Of a stretch of DNA of 64,000 nt, positions 43,169-51,382 are shown one piece after another; position 1 is the stretch's first letter, and the number at the start of each line of letters is the position of its first letter. The DNA lies in contig NZ_JASCXJ010000001.1 in NCBI RefSeq assembly GCF_030271535.1, forward strand, positions 310,001 through 374,000, read 5' to 3'. A program made the translations under genes and the position numbers. The stretch is from Nocardiopsis sp. ATB16-24. Its GTDB lineage: Bacteria; Actinomycetota; Actinomycetes; Streptosporangiales; Streptosporangiaceae. The notes under the pieces were generated by a model. It made no database searches. It saw only the letters and a program-made list of their open reading frames with translations, and was not told the DNA's origin.

Positions 43169-44344
43169 GTGATCGACTTCTCGTTGAGCGAAGAGCAGCG
43201 CGCAGTCCGCGACTGGGTGCGGACCTTCGTCGAGCGTGAGCTGATGCCGCTGGAGAACGAGGTGCTGCGCCGCGAGCGCGAGGGGCACCCTCCCGGTCTC
43301 AACTCCGAAGAGCGCACCCGGCTACGTGAACTGGCCCGCAAGTCCGACTTCTGGGGCGTGGAGACCCCCGTGGAGTACGGCGGCATGGGACTGGACCCCG
43401 TCACCGCCGCGATCATCGAGATCGAGCTGGGCAGGACCTTCCTGACCTTCAAGTTCGGCGGCGAGGCCGACAACATCCTCTACCACGCCAACGAGGACCA
43501 GAAGAAGCGCTACCTGCTGCCCACCATCGCCGGTGAACGTCGTTCCTGCTTCGCCATCACCGAGCCCGGCGCGGGCTCCGACGCCAAGGCCATCCGCACC
43601 CGCGCGGTCCGCGACGGCGACGAGTGGGTCATCAACGGTGAGAAGACCTTCATCACCGGTGGCAACGAGGCAGACTTCGCCATGGTCTTCGCCGTCACCG
43701 ACCCCGAGAAGGGCGCCAACGGGGGCGTGACCTGCTTCCTGGTCGACCGCGAGGCCGGCTGGACCTCCGAGCCCATCGACACCATGGGCGAGCGCCGCCC
43801 CGCCGCGCTGATCTTCCAGGACGTGCGGGTGCCGCACGAGAACATCCTGGGCGAGGAGGGCAAGGGCTTCGCGCTGGCCATGCAGTGGATCGGCAAGGGT
43901 CGCTACCTGCTGCCCGCCCGTGCGCTCGGCGGCTGCGAGCGGCTGCTGGACATGGCGATCGAGTACTCCAAGACGCGTGAGACCTTCGGCGCGCCCATCG
44001 CCGACCGGCAGGCCATCCAGTGGATGATCGCCGACTCCCAGACCGAGATCGAGGCGTTGCGTCTGCTGGTGCTGCACGCCGCCTGGCAGGTGTCGGTGGG
44101 GCGGGACTCCCGTCACGCGCAGTCCATCGCCAAGCTGTTCGGCGGTGTGAAGGCCAACGAGATCGTCGACCGCGTCATGCAGATCCACGGCGGCATGGGC
44201 TACACCCGTGAGCTGCCCATCGAACGCTTCTACCGTGATGTGCGCCTGCTGCGCATCTTCGAGGGCACGGACGAGATCCAGCGCCGCACGATCGCCCGCG
44301 ACCTGCTCAAGGGCCACGTGAAGGTGGGCGCAACCTTGGGCTGA
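43169..44344 (+). CDS. Acyl-CoA dehydrogenase
   Basis: The 391-residue flavoenzyme shows the family signatures CFAITEPGAGSDAKAIRTRA (FAD/substrate contact), INGEKTFITGGNEADFAMV, the QIHGGMGYTRELPIERFYRD motif and RIFEGTDEIQRRTIARDLL with the catalytic glutamate region. It oxidises an acyl-CoA to the enoyl-CoA and passes electrons to ETF. GGGGAGG lies seven bases before the GTG at 43169. Control by the divergent TetR gene is likely. Substrate chain length cannot be read from the sequence. Confidence 0.93.
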   Translation: MIDFSLSEEQRAVRDWVRTFVERELMPLENEVLRREREGHPPGLNSEERTRLRELARKSDFWGVETPVEYGGMGLDPVTAAIIEIELGRTFLTFKFGGEADNILYHANEDQKKRYLLPTIAGERRSCFAITEPGAGSDAKAIRTRAVRDGDEWVINGEKTFITGGNEADFAMVFAVTDPEKGANGGVTCFLVDREAGWTSEPIDTMGERRPAALIFQDVRVPHENILGEEGKGFALAMQWIGKGRYLLPARALGGCERLLDMAIEYSKTRETFGAPIADRQAIQWMIADSQTEIEALRLLVLHAAWQVSVGRDSRHAQSIAKLFGGVKANEIVDRVMQIHGGMGYTRELPIERFYRDVRLLRIFEGTDEIQRRTIARDLLKGHVKVGATLG

Positions 44345-44352
44345 GAGCGGGA

Positions 44353-44396
44353 GAAGGGGCTCGTGCCTCGCGCGAGAGCGCGGCACGGGCCCCTTC
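44353..44396. terminator. Bidirectional hairpin between acyl-CoA dehydrogenase and FKBP genes
   Basis: GAAGGGGCTCGTGCC and GGCACGGGCCCCTTC pair at 14 of 15 positions around a 14-base loop, between convergent genes. Confidence 0.7.
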
Positions 44397-44424
44397 ACAC
44401 GTCCGGTACCGGCGAGAACGCCCT

Positions 44425-44799
44425 CTAGCGGACGCCGACCAGGTCGCAGACGAAGATCAGGGTCTCGTTCGGCTTGATGGCGCCGGGCGCGCCACGCTGG
44501 CCGTAGGCCAGGTGCGGAGGGATGACCAGCTTGCGACGGCCGCCCACGCGCATGCCCATGACGCCCTGGTCCCAGCCCTGGATGACCTGGCCCGCACCGA
44601 GACGGAAGCTCAGCGGAGCGCCGCGGTTCCAGCTGGCGTCGAACTCCTCACCGCTGGAGAAGGCCACGCCGACGTAGTGGACGTCGACCGTGCTGCCGTG
44701 TCCGGCCTGCGCGCCCTCACCGATCTCGATGTCGGTGACCTCCAGTTCGGCGGGCGGCGGTCCCTCGATGAAGTCGATCTCCGGACGCTCAAGCGCCAT
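44425..44799 (-). CDS. FKBP-type peptidyl-prolyl cis-trans isomerase
   Basis: The 124-residue single-domain protein has the FKBP fold signatures VDVHYVGVAFSSGEEFDASW, FRLGAGQVIQGWDQGVMGM, RKLVIPPHLAYG and ETLIFVCDLVGV, with the drug-pocket aromatic residues in place. It catalyses prolyl isomerisation in the cytoplasm; there is no signal peptide. Its length and start are normal for the actinobacterial small FKBP family. Confidence 0.93.
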   Translation of the reverse strand: MALERPEIDFIEGPPPAELEVTDIEIGEGAQAGHGSTVDVHYVGVAFSSGEEFDASWNRGAPLSFRLGAGQVIQGWDQGVMGMRVGGRRKLVIPPHLAYGQRGAPGAIKPNETLIFVCDLVGVR

Positions 44800-44902
44800 G
44801 GTGTTACCCCTTGCGTTGTCTACGGGAACAGAGGGGCCCAGGCTATCGGCGCGCCGAGGCCGAACGCGCCCGAGCCCGGCGCGGCGGTCTGCCTCCGGCC
44901 CC

Positions 44903-46087
44903 TCACAGGTCCCCCACGGTCGCGGCCACGACGTGCCCGTGGCCCTCGACCTTGACCGGCCCGCTGTCGGCCTGGACGAACACCGACTCCCCTTGACCCA
45001 GGGTCATCCCCTGACCGACCTCGGCGATCAGTTCCACCCGCCCCTGAAGGACCAGGAGCACCGCGGGTCCGTCCCCGGGGATGTGCGCGGTGAGGCGTCC
45101 CGGCCCGATCTCGTGCAGGGCGAACTCGGGCGCCGCCGAACGGAACTCCCGACGCCCGTCCAGGTGCTCGGGGCGGGCGTAGGGGATGGGCAACACGGAG
45201 AAGTCGACCACGTCCAACAGTTCGACCGCGTCCACGTGCTTGCGGGTCAGTCCGGCGCGTAGCACGTTGTCGGAGCCGGCCATCACCTCGATGGCGGTGC
45301 CCTGGAGGTAGGCGTGCATGTTCCCCGCGGGGAGGAAGAGCGCCTGGCCCGGCCACAGGGTGACGTGGTTGAGCAGCAGGGCGGCGACCGCGCCGGGGTC
45401 GCCCGGGTAGCGGGAGGCCAGGTCCGCGACGATGGCGCGGTGGGAGCCCCCCGTTCCGACGGTCGACCACTCGCGTACGAAGTCGCCGATGAGCCGTTCG
45501 CGCTCCTGCTCGGGGAGGGTGAGCAGACGGGTCAGTGCGGTGCGCAGGGCCTCGCCCTCCTCGGGCAGGGCCAGATCCTCGCGCAGCCGGACCGCCAGGT
45601 CACAGGCGAGACCGCACAGGTCGGCGTGGGCCGCGGCGGGTTCGCGGAAACCGCACAGGGCCTCGAAGGGTTCCAGGGCCAGGAGGAGTTCGGGTTTGTG
45701 GTGGGGGTCACGGTAGTTGCGGTGGGGGGCGTCCAAGGGGATCCCCGCGCGCTCCTCGGCCTCGAAACCGCTGCGGGCACGGGCGGCGTCGGGGTGCACC
45801 TGGAGGGACAGGGGCGCCTCCGCCGCCAGGATCTTGAGCAGGAAGGGCAGTCGTCCACCGAAACGCTCGACGGTGCGCCGCCCCAACACCCGGTGGGGGT
45901 TGTCGGAGATCAGCCCCGGAAGGGAACGGGGGCCGTCCTCACAGTGGACCGTGCTCGGCGCAGCGTGGTGGGCGCCGAGCCACAGTTCGGCCTGGGGCGT
46001 GCCGTCGGGCTCCACGCCCAGCAGCCGGGGAATGGCCGTGCGAGCTCCCCAGGCGTAGGGTCTTACCTGGTTGGTGAGCCTGTGCAT
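44903..46087 (-). CDS. manA: Mannose-6-phosphate isomerase, class I
   Basis: The 394-residue zinc enzyme begins LTNQVRPYAWGARTAIPRLL and has the type I PMI landmarks SLQVHPD (Gln/His zinc ligands), DPHHKPELLLAL (Glu ligand) and LFLPAGNMHAYLQG (His ligand) followed by NVLRAGLTRKHVD (catalytic Arg). It interconverts mannose-6-phosphate and fructose-6-phosphate to feed GDP-mannose for glycans and, in this phylum, mycothiol-independent cell-wall sugars. GGAGG lies four bases before the ATG at 46087. It is monocistronic. Confidence 0.94.
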   Translation of the reverse strand: MHRLTNQVRPYAWGARTAIPRLLGVEPDGTPQAELWLGAHHAAPSTVHCEDGPRSLPGLISDNPHRVLGRRTVERFGGRLPFLLKILAAEAPLSLQVHPDAARARSGFEAEERAGIPLDAPHRNYRDPHHKPELLLALEPFEALCGFREPAAAHADLCGLACDLAVRLREDLALPEEGEALRTALTRLLTLPEQERERLIGDFVREWSTVGTGGSHRAIVADLASRYPGDPGAVAALLLNHVTLWPGQALFLPAGNMHAYLQGTAIEVMAGSDNVLRAGLTRKHVDAVELLDVVDFSVLPIPYARPEHLDGRREFRSAAPEFALHEIGPGRLTAHIPGDGPAVLLVLQGRVELIAEVGQGMTLGQGESVFVQADSGPVKVEGHGHVVAATVGDL

Positions 46088-46483
46088 CCACCCTCCGCTT
46101 TCCCGTCTGCGTGTTCTCACCCCGTGGACGCTCCGCCGAGGTGACGACAGTCTCGCGAAGAGTCTCTTCGCGGTCGACATGGAGCGCCCCGCTCCTTGCG
46201 GTAGTGCACACTTCACCTCGCGGGGGTGGGCGGGCGCCCTGAGCGCGTGGAGCCCGACTACGGCAACGAAGTTACCGGGAAGTAAACCATGATCGGGCGC
46301 ACCTGAACAGCACCGCCCGATCACCTTCCCACGCGCGGCCGCCGAAAGCGGAATTCGCCGCCGCCCGGTCGCGCGCCTCTGCGGCCGGGGCGTCCTCCTT
46401 CCGGACGCACCGGGCCGGTACGCGGTACGCCGACGACCGGCTAACGTGCATAGTCCCCCTCCCCCTATGTGCGAGGAGCACAC
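46088..46483. other. Intergenic region between divergent manA and GNAT genes
   Basis: About 400 bases that must hold both promoters. No operator-like palindrome, RNA or small gene was found by eye; the frames that remain open here are shadows. Confidence 0.4.
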
Positions 46484-46981
46484 ATGAGACTGCGTCAGGG
46501 TGGACCTGCGGACCTGCCGGAGTTGTTGAAGACGTTCGACTCCACCGTGGAGTGGCTGGCCGCGCACGGCCGCGCCGGACAGTGGGGAGACCGCCCCTGG
46601 TCGCACGACCCCGCACGGGTCGCCCTGGTGGAGGGACTGGCCTCCGACGGCCTGTGGGTGGCCGAGGTCGGCGGTGAGGCCGCCGGATTCCTCACCATCC
46701 GGGAACAGGCCCCCGACTTCGCTCCGCCGGTGGACGAGCGCGAGCTCTACGTTCGCCTGTTGTTGGTCCCGCGCGAGTACGCCGGGCGCGACGTGGGCGC
46801 CAGACTGCTCGCCTTCACCCTCAGGCAGGCCCGCGCCGCGGGCATCCCACTGGTGCGGGTGGACTGCTGGTCGGGCGGGGACGGAGCCCTCGTCCGGTAC
46901 TACGAGAGCCAGGGGTTCACCGCCACCGAGCGGGTTCCCGCAGGGGACAAGGAGGTCCAGGTCCTGGAGCGGCGCGTCTGA
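46484..46981 (+). CDS. GNAT family N-acetyltransferase
   Basis: The 165-residue protein has the GNAT core: VAEVGGEAAGFLTI, YVRLLLVPREYAGRDVGARL (acetyl-CoA-binding motif A, V-P-x-x-x-G-R-x-V-G-A) and VDCWSGGDGALVRYYESQGF. Substrate is unknown; small-molecule amines, antibiotics and protein termini are all possible. GAGGAG lies five bases before the ATG at 46484, which decides against an earlier in-frame GTG. Confidence 0.87.
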   Translation: MRLRQGGPADLPELLKTFDSTVEWLAAHGRAGQWGDRPWSHDPARVALVEGLASDGLWVAEVGGEAAGFLTIREQAPDFAPPVDERELYVRLLLVPREYAGRDVGARLLAFTLRQARAAGIPLVRVDCWSGGDGALVRYYESQGFTATERVPAGDKEVQVLERRV

Positions 46982-47029
46982 ACACGGCTCCGTCCGCGCC
47001 CTGGGGGTGCGGGCGGAGGCAGGGGCGCC

Positions 47030-47590
47030 TCATCCACGGCGGCGCGCCCCGTCGGCGGCCTCGATGAGACGGTCGATCATCCGCCGGGTCAGCTCGGGGT
47101 CGGGTTGGGGGAGTCCGGCGATCGCCGACATGTACAGACCGTCGCCCGCACGCAGGATCACCTCGGCCAGGACGGGGTCGGCGAGTTCCTCGTGCAGGAG
47201 TTCGCCCCAGCGGCCGAAGAGGTACTGGACCTTGCGGGTGGCCTCCTCCGGCAGGTCCTCCTGACCGCGCAGCGCGGCGATGACCGCCCAGTACAGCTCG
47301 CGTTCCTCCGGGCTGCTCGGTAGCGAGGTGCGCAGGAAGACACGGACCACGCCCTCGTCCCCCTCCACCGCCTCGCGGAACTCCTCCTCCGCCAGGGCGC
47401 TCAGGCGTTCGATGAGCCCGCTGAGCATGGCGGCCTTGGACGGGAAGTGGTACAGGAGTCCGCCTTTGGACACCGAGGCCTCACGTGCCACGGCCTCCAG
47501 GGTCACTCCGGAATAACCTTCGCGGATCAGGATGTCCTGAAGAGAGTCGAGGATGCGATCGCGGGTGTTCGAAGCATTCACGATTGACAC
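47030..47590 (-). CDS. TetR family repressor of the adjacent drug efflux gene
   Basis: The 186-residue protein has a TetR DNA-binding domain (ILDSLQDILIREGYSGVTLE, AVAREASVSKGGLLYHFPSK) and a QacR/TetR_C_33-like effector domain. The start is a GTG at 47590 without a ribosome site, right next to tandem operator palindromes, so translation may be leaderless; a second GTG at 47581 is possible. It is divergent from an EmrB/QacA-type MFS exporter and almost certainly controls it. Confidence 0.88.
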   Translation of the reverse strand: MSIVNASNTRDRILDSLQDILIREGYSGVTLEAVAREASVSKGGLLYHFPSKAAMLSGLIERLSALAEEEFREAVEGDEGVVRVFLRTSLPSSPEERELYWAVIAALRGQEDLPEEATRKVQYLFGRWGELLHEELADPVLAEVILRAGDGLYMSAIAGLPQPDPELTRRMIDRLIEAADGARRRG

Positions 47591-47591
47591 T

Positions 47592-47628
47592 GTACCGTCT
47601 GGACGGTACTGTACCGTCCGGACGGTCG
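47592..47628. promoter_or_regulatory. Tandem TetR operators upstream of the MFS exporter
   Basis: 47592-47609 is a perfect palindrome, GTACCGTC-TG-GACGGTAC. A second copy follows at 47611-47628 with the perfect core ACCGTCCGGACGGT. The centres are 19 bp apart, close to two helical turns, so two dimers could bind on one face. They abut the TetR start codon. Confidence 0.85.
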
Positions 47629-47754
47629 AAGAGTCCCGGCATGTGCCCGGTCGACCACGCTTCCCGTCCTCTTTCCGCCCGGAATCCTCCGCCGGGTCCT
47701 TCCCGCGTTCTCGTAGTCGAGTGCCGTACCACGAGCAACACGTAACGAGGTGAG

Positions 47755-49410
47755 ATGAGTTCCGCCATGACCGGAAACGGCATCAACGACGCGGCGCCCA
47801 CGCTCGCCGGACCGCGCGAGTGGGCGGCCCTGGCCGTCCTGGTGCTGCCGGTGATCCTGATCTCGGTCGACTCGACCGTGCTCGGGTTCGCCGTGCCCGA
47901 ACTGAGTGAGCAGCTGCGGCCCACGTCGGGGCAACTGCTGTGGATCGTCGACGTCTACGGCTTCATCCTGGCCGGGCTCCTGGTCACCATGGGGTCGTTG
48001 GGCGACCGCATCGGTCGACGACGCCTGCTCATGATCGGTTCCACCGCCTTCGGCACGGCCTCGCTCCTGGCCGCGTTCTCCCCCACCGCCGAGGTGCTGA
48101 TCCTGGCTCGCGGCCTGCTGGGGCTGGCGGGCGCCTCCTTGATGCCCTCCACCCTGTCGCTGCTGCGCAACATCTTCCTCGATCCGCGCCAGCGGCTCCT
48201 GGCCATCGCCCTGTGGGCCTCGGGGTTCTCCGGGGGCGCGGCGTTGGGCCCGATCCTGGGCGGTTGGCTGCTGGAGCACTTCTTCTGGGGCTCGGTCTTC
48301 CTGATCAACCTGCCGGTGATGGCGCTGATCCTGGTCCTGGTCCCGCTGCTGGTACGCGAATCGCGCAACCCCGAGCCTGGCCGCATGGACCCGCTGAGCG
48401 TGGTGCTGTCGATGGCCGCGATGCTGCCCGCCGTGTACGGGGTCAAACAGCTGGCCACCGGCGGGCCGGCCGTGGTTCCCCTGCTCTCCCTGGTGGCCGG
48501 CCTGGTCCTGGGTTACCTGTTCGTGAGGCGGCAGACGCGGATCGACGATCCGCTGATCGACGTGCACCTGTTCCGGTACCGGGTGTTCAGCGTGGCCGTG
48601 GCCACCAACCTGCTAATCGTGTTCTCCCTGGTCTCGTCGCTGTTCTTCCTGACGCAGTACCTGCAACTGGTGCTGGACGTCTCTCCGATGCGCGCCGGAT
48701 TCGTGCTGGTCCCCGGCCTGCTCCTGTCGATCCTGGCGGGTCTGGTGGCGGTGCGGCTGTCGCGCCGGCTGAGTCTGGCCTCGGTGGTGGGCGGTTCCCT
48801 GCTGGTGACCGCGACGGGCTTCGCGGTGCTGGTGTTCACCCCACAGAGCGGTGTGGCCGCCGGCGTGGCGTTCGTGGCGGTGGGCTTCGCCCTGATCGCC
48901 GCGGGGGCCGGATACGCCGAGACCCTCACCAACGGCGCGATCATGTCCGCCGCGCCGCCGCACCGTGCCGGCGCGGCCTCGGCGATCTCCGAGACCGCCT
49001 ACGAACTGGGCGCAGCGCTCGGTGTCGCGGTGCTGGGCAGCGTGCTGACCGCGTCCTACCGGGCGGGCCTGACCGAGGTGGAAGGCGTGTCCCCGGGCGC
49101 GGTGGACACCGCGCGCGAGACGTTGGGCGGCGCCGCGAACACCGCCGCGGATCTGGGAGGCGCCCAGGGAGCGGCGCTGATGGAGGCGGCACGGTCCGCC
49201 TTCACCGACGGTATGCACCTGACCAGCGCCATCGCGGTGGTCATCGTCCTGTACGCCGCCGTACAGGCCTGGGTGCTGTTGCGCGGCCGGGGCAACCCGG
49301 CGGTGGAGCCGCCCGCGTCGGAGTCCTCTCCGGACAGCGGGGAGACCCCCTCCGTGAAAGCGGCCCCCGCGCAGGCGACCCCTGAGCGGATGGAACAGGC
49401 CGGCGGATAG
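47755..49410 (+). CDS. MFS drug efflux transporter, EmrB/QacA (DHA2) type
   Basis: The 551-residue protein has about 14 hydrophobic helices. It shows the DHA2 first-helix pattern LPVILISVDSTVLGFAVPEL (acidic residue in TM1), MFS motif A as GSLGDRIGRRRLLMIG between TM2 and TM3, and motif C as ALWASGFSGGAALGPILGGWLLEHFFW in pieces. Such proteins export cationic or hydrophobic drugs by proton antiport. GAGGTGAG precedes the ATG. Control by the divergent TetR gene through tandem operators is strongly suggested. The last 45 residues are polar. Confidence 0.92.
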   Translation: MSSAMTGNGINDAAPTLAGPREWAALAVLVLPVILISVDSTVLGFAVPELSEQLRPTSGQLLWIVDVYGFILAGLLVTMGSLGDRIGRRRLLMIGSTAFGTASLLAAFSPTAEVLILARGLLGLAGASLMPSTLSLLRNIFLDPRQRLLAIALWASGFSGGAALGPILGGWLLEHFFWGSVFLINLPVMALILVLVPLLVRESRNPEPGRMDPLSVVLSMAAMLPAVYGVKQLATGGPAVVPLLSLVAGLVLGYLFVRRQTRIDDPLIDVHLFRYRVFSVAVATNLLIVFSLVSSLFFLTQYLQLVLDVSPMRAGFVLVPGLLLSILAGLVAVRLSRRLSLASVVGGSLLVTATGFAVLVFTPQSGVAAGVAFVAVGFALIAAGAGYAETLTNGAIMSAAPPHRAGAASAISETAYELGAALGVAVLGSVLTASYRAGLTEVEGVSPGAVDTARETLGGAANTAADLGGAQGAALMEAARSAFTDGMHLTSAIAVVIVLYAAVQAWVLLRGRGNPAVEPPASESSPDSGETPSVKAAPAQATPERMEQAGG

Positions 49411-49420
49411 GAAGCCGTGC

Positions 49421-49459
49421 GCACGGGACCCGGAGGAGATCCTCCTCCGAGCCCCGTGC
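49421..49459. terminator. Bidirectional hairpin between MFS and MoeA-like genes
   Basis: GCACGGGACCCGGAGGA and TCCTCCGAGCCCCGTGC pair at 15 of 17 positions with a five-base loop between convergent genes. Confidence 0.7.
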
Positions 49460-49487
49460 ACGTCGTGGAGTCCGGCGCAGGTCCCCC

Positions 49488-50669
49488 TCAGGGAAGACGG
49501 AGCAGTTCCACCCGCGCGCCCTCCCATCCCGGGGGGACCACCGCGTAGGCGTCGGCCAGGGCGGCTCCGCGCAGGCTGCCCGGCCGATCGTGACCGACCG
49601 CGTGGGCCCGATCCCCCTCCAGACGGACCGGCACGAGTCTGGTGTCCCCCTCGTGGGCGCGCACGCGCCCCTCCAGCGCGCTCGGAGGCAGCCCCGTGCA
49701 GGGGTCCGGGCGGCCGGACATGGCCGCGAGGAGGGGGATCAGCAGGGTCAACACGGCGACGAGGGCGGCTCCGGGGTTTCCCGGCAGCCCCACGAACACG
49801 GTCCGGTCGTCGTGGGCCAGCAACTGGGGGTGGCCCGGACGGCAGGCGACCCCGTCGACCACGATCCGCGCTCCCAGTTCCTCCATGATCGAACGCAGAT
49901 GGTCGGCCGGTCCCCGTGAGGAGGAGCCGCACACCGCGACCACGTCGGCGTCCGCCTCCGCCACCGCCTGCGACAACGACGCCCGTTCGTCCCCCAGGTG
50001 CCGGACCGTCTCGATTCCACCGCCCACACGGTCGACGATGCCGGGCAACATCGGGCCGATGGCGTCACGCACGCTCCCCTCCCCCGGCAGGCCCGAGGTG
50101 GTGACCTCGTCCCCGGTGACCAGGACCGCGACACGGGGACGGAACACGGGCAGGGTCTCATGTCCCAGGCTCGCGGCCAGGCCCAGGGCCGCGGGACCGA
50201 CCACCGTCCCGCGCCTGAGGACGATCTCGCCCGGGGCGGTCTCCTCCCCCGTCCAACGCACGTGCCGGCCCGGCTCGGCGACCCCCTCCACCGTCGTGCC
50301 GCGGACCGTGGCCGCCTCGTAGGGCAGGACGCACTCGGTGTCCTTGGGCACCCGCGCACCCGTCGCGACCTCGACCGCCTCGCCGGGCCGCAGCCCCATC
50401 GCCGCCGGGGTCCGTCCCGCCAACTGGGTACCGATCAGCCGCCAGGGGCCCAGCCCCGCCACCGCGAAACCGTCCATGGCCGAGGCGTCGAAGGCGGGCA
50501 GACCCACCAAGGCGTGTACGTCGGCGGCGAGGACCGCTCCCAGAGCCCGCTCCACAGGGGTGTCACGTGCCGCACAGCCCTTCTGCTCCCCCAGGAAACC
50601 GGCGGCCTCGCGCGCCAACGGCCACGGCCGGTCCACCCCGTTCCGGCGGTCGCCACAGCTCCCGCTCAT
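49488..50669 (-). CDS. MoeA-like molybdopterin molybdotransferase
   Basis: The 393-residue protein follows the MoeA layout: N-terminal domain with FDASAMDGFAVA and VATGARVPKDTECVLPYE, central MPT-binding domain with PRVAVLVTGDEV and the SIMEELGARIVVDGVACRPG region, VGLPGNPGAALV, and a C-terminal beta-barrel. MoeA inserts molybdate into molybdopterin. Two usually conserved places differ: GSSSRGPADH stands where GGSSVGxxD is common, and RPGHP where KPGKP is common. It may therefore be a divergent paralogue rather than the housekeeping enzyme. No other moa/moe gene is near. Confidence 0.82.
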   Translation of the reverse strand: MSGSCGDRRNGVDRPWPLAREAAGFLGEQKGCAARDTPVERALGAVLAADVHALVGLPAFDASAMDGFAVAGLGPWRLIGTQLAGRTPAAMGLRPGEAVEVATGARVPKDTECVLPYEAATVRGTTVEGVAEPGRHVRWTGEETAPGEIVLRRGTVVGPAALGLAASLGHETLPVFRPRVAVLVTGDEVTTSGLPGEGSVRDAIGPMLPGIVDRVGGGIETVRHLGDERASLSQAVAEADADVVAVCGSSSRGPADHLRSIMEELGARIVVDGVACRPGHPQLLAHDDRTVFVGLPGNPGAALVAVLTLLIPLLAAMSGRPDPCTGLPPSALEGRVRAHEGDTRLVPVRLEGDRAHAVGHDRPGSLRGAALADAYAVVPPGWEGARVELLRLP

Positions 50670-50883
50670 ATCGCCTCTCCCCCGTCCCGCCCATGTGTCA
50701 CGTCCGTCCGCCCCGGCGCCGTGACACCAACGCCGCGACCGTCATGCGGCCATCGGAGTGGCCCTACCCAGCGCGTGAACAGCGAACCGATGCCTCCCGA
50801 CCCCGATTTGCCGTCTGACGACTTTCCGCTAAAGTTCTTACCAGCAGCACGGCGGGGATCGAGAGTTCCAGGCCGAGCGGCAG

Positions 50884-50956
50884 GCGGACGTAGCTCAGTT
50901 GGTAGAGCATCACCTTGCCAAGGTGAGGGTCGCGGGTTCGAATCCCGTCGTCCGCT
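50884..50956 (+). tRNA. tRNA-Gly (GCC)
   Basis: A full cloverleaf can be folded: acceptor GCGGACG/CGTCCGC, D-arm GCTCAGTTGGTAGAGC, anticodon arm CACCTTGCCAAGGTG with GCC at 50917-50919, and T-arm GCGGGTTCGAATCCCGT. CCA is not encoded. First of a Gly-Cys-Val cluster. Confidence 0.95.
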
Positions 50957-50997
50957 CGGAGGAGACGCTGAGCGCCCCGGCGCTTGTCGTGTAACTC

Positions 50998-51068
50998 GGT
51001 GGAGTGGCCGAGAGGCGAGGCAGCGGCCTGCAAAGCCGTCTACACGGGTTCGAATCCCGTCTCCACCT
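50998..51068 (+). tRNA. tRNA-Cys (GCA)
   Basis: Acceptor GGTGGAG/CTCCACC, anticodon GCA at 51030-51032, T-arm ACGGGTTCGAATCCCGT. CCA is not encoded. It lies 41 bases after tRNA-Gly. Confidence 0.94.
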
Positions 51069-51084
51069 CACCACCGCTTCGTGC

Positions 51085-51161
51085 GGGCGGTTAGCTCAGT
51101 TGGTTAGAGCGCTACCTTGACACGGTAGAGGTCACAGGTTCGAATCCTGTATCGCCCACCA
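51085..51161 (+). tRNA. tRNA-Val (GAC)
   Basis: Acceptor GGGCGGT/ATCGCCC with one G-U pair, D-arm GCTCAGTTGGTTAGAGC, anticodon GAC at 51119-51121, T-arm ACAGGTTCGAATCCTGT, and an encoded CCA end (51159-51161), unlike its two neighbours. Confidence 0.95.
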
Positions 51162-51169
51162 GCATCACC

Positions 51170-51205
51170 CAGGCCAGAGCTTCGGCTCTGGCCTGAGGCG
51201 TTTTT
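51170..51205 (+). terminator. Intrinsic terminator of the tRNA cluster
   Basis: CAGGCCAGAGC-TTCG-GCTCTGGCCTG is a perfect 11-bp stem with a stable TTCG tetraloop, followed by AGGCG and TTTTT. It is the only textbook rho-independent terminator with a T-run noted in this window. Confidence 0.92.
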
Positions 51206-51231
51206 GGGGTCGCTTCGTCAACAGCGGACCC

Positions 51232-51301
51232 CTTTCCGCGAGCCCGGTTCCAGCGCATTTTCAGGCCCTGGAAAGTGTGCCGGCACCGGGCTCGCGGAAA
51301 G
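51232..51301. repeat. Perfect 17-bp inverted repeat after the tRNA cluster
   Basis: CTTTCCGCGAGCCCGGT (51232-51248) and ACCGGGCTCGCGGAAAG (51285-51301) are exact reverse complements with a 36-base loop that has a small CCAG/CTGG pairing. It lies between the tRNA terminator and the 3' end of a minus-strand ABC permease gene and could terminate that gene. Confidence 0.6.
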
Positions 51302-51382
51302 ACCGGAAAGACCGGTACCGGGGGACACTTCTTCGTCCTCTGCCTCGGCAGGCCCATGAACGCGTGCCACCGGCCCGTGCGG

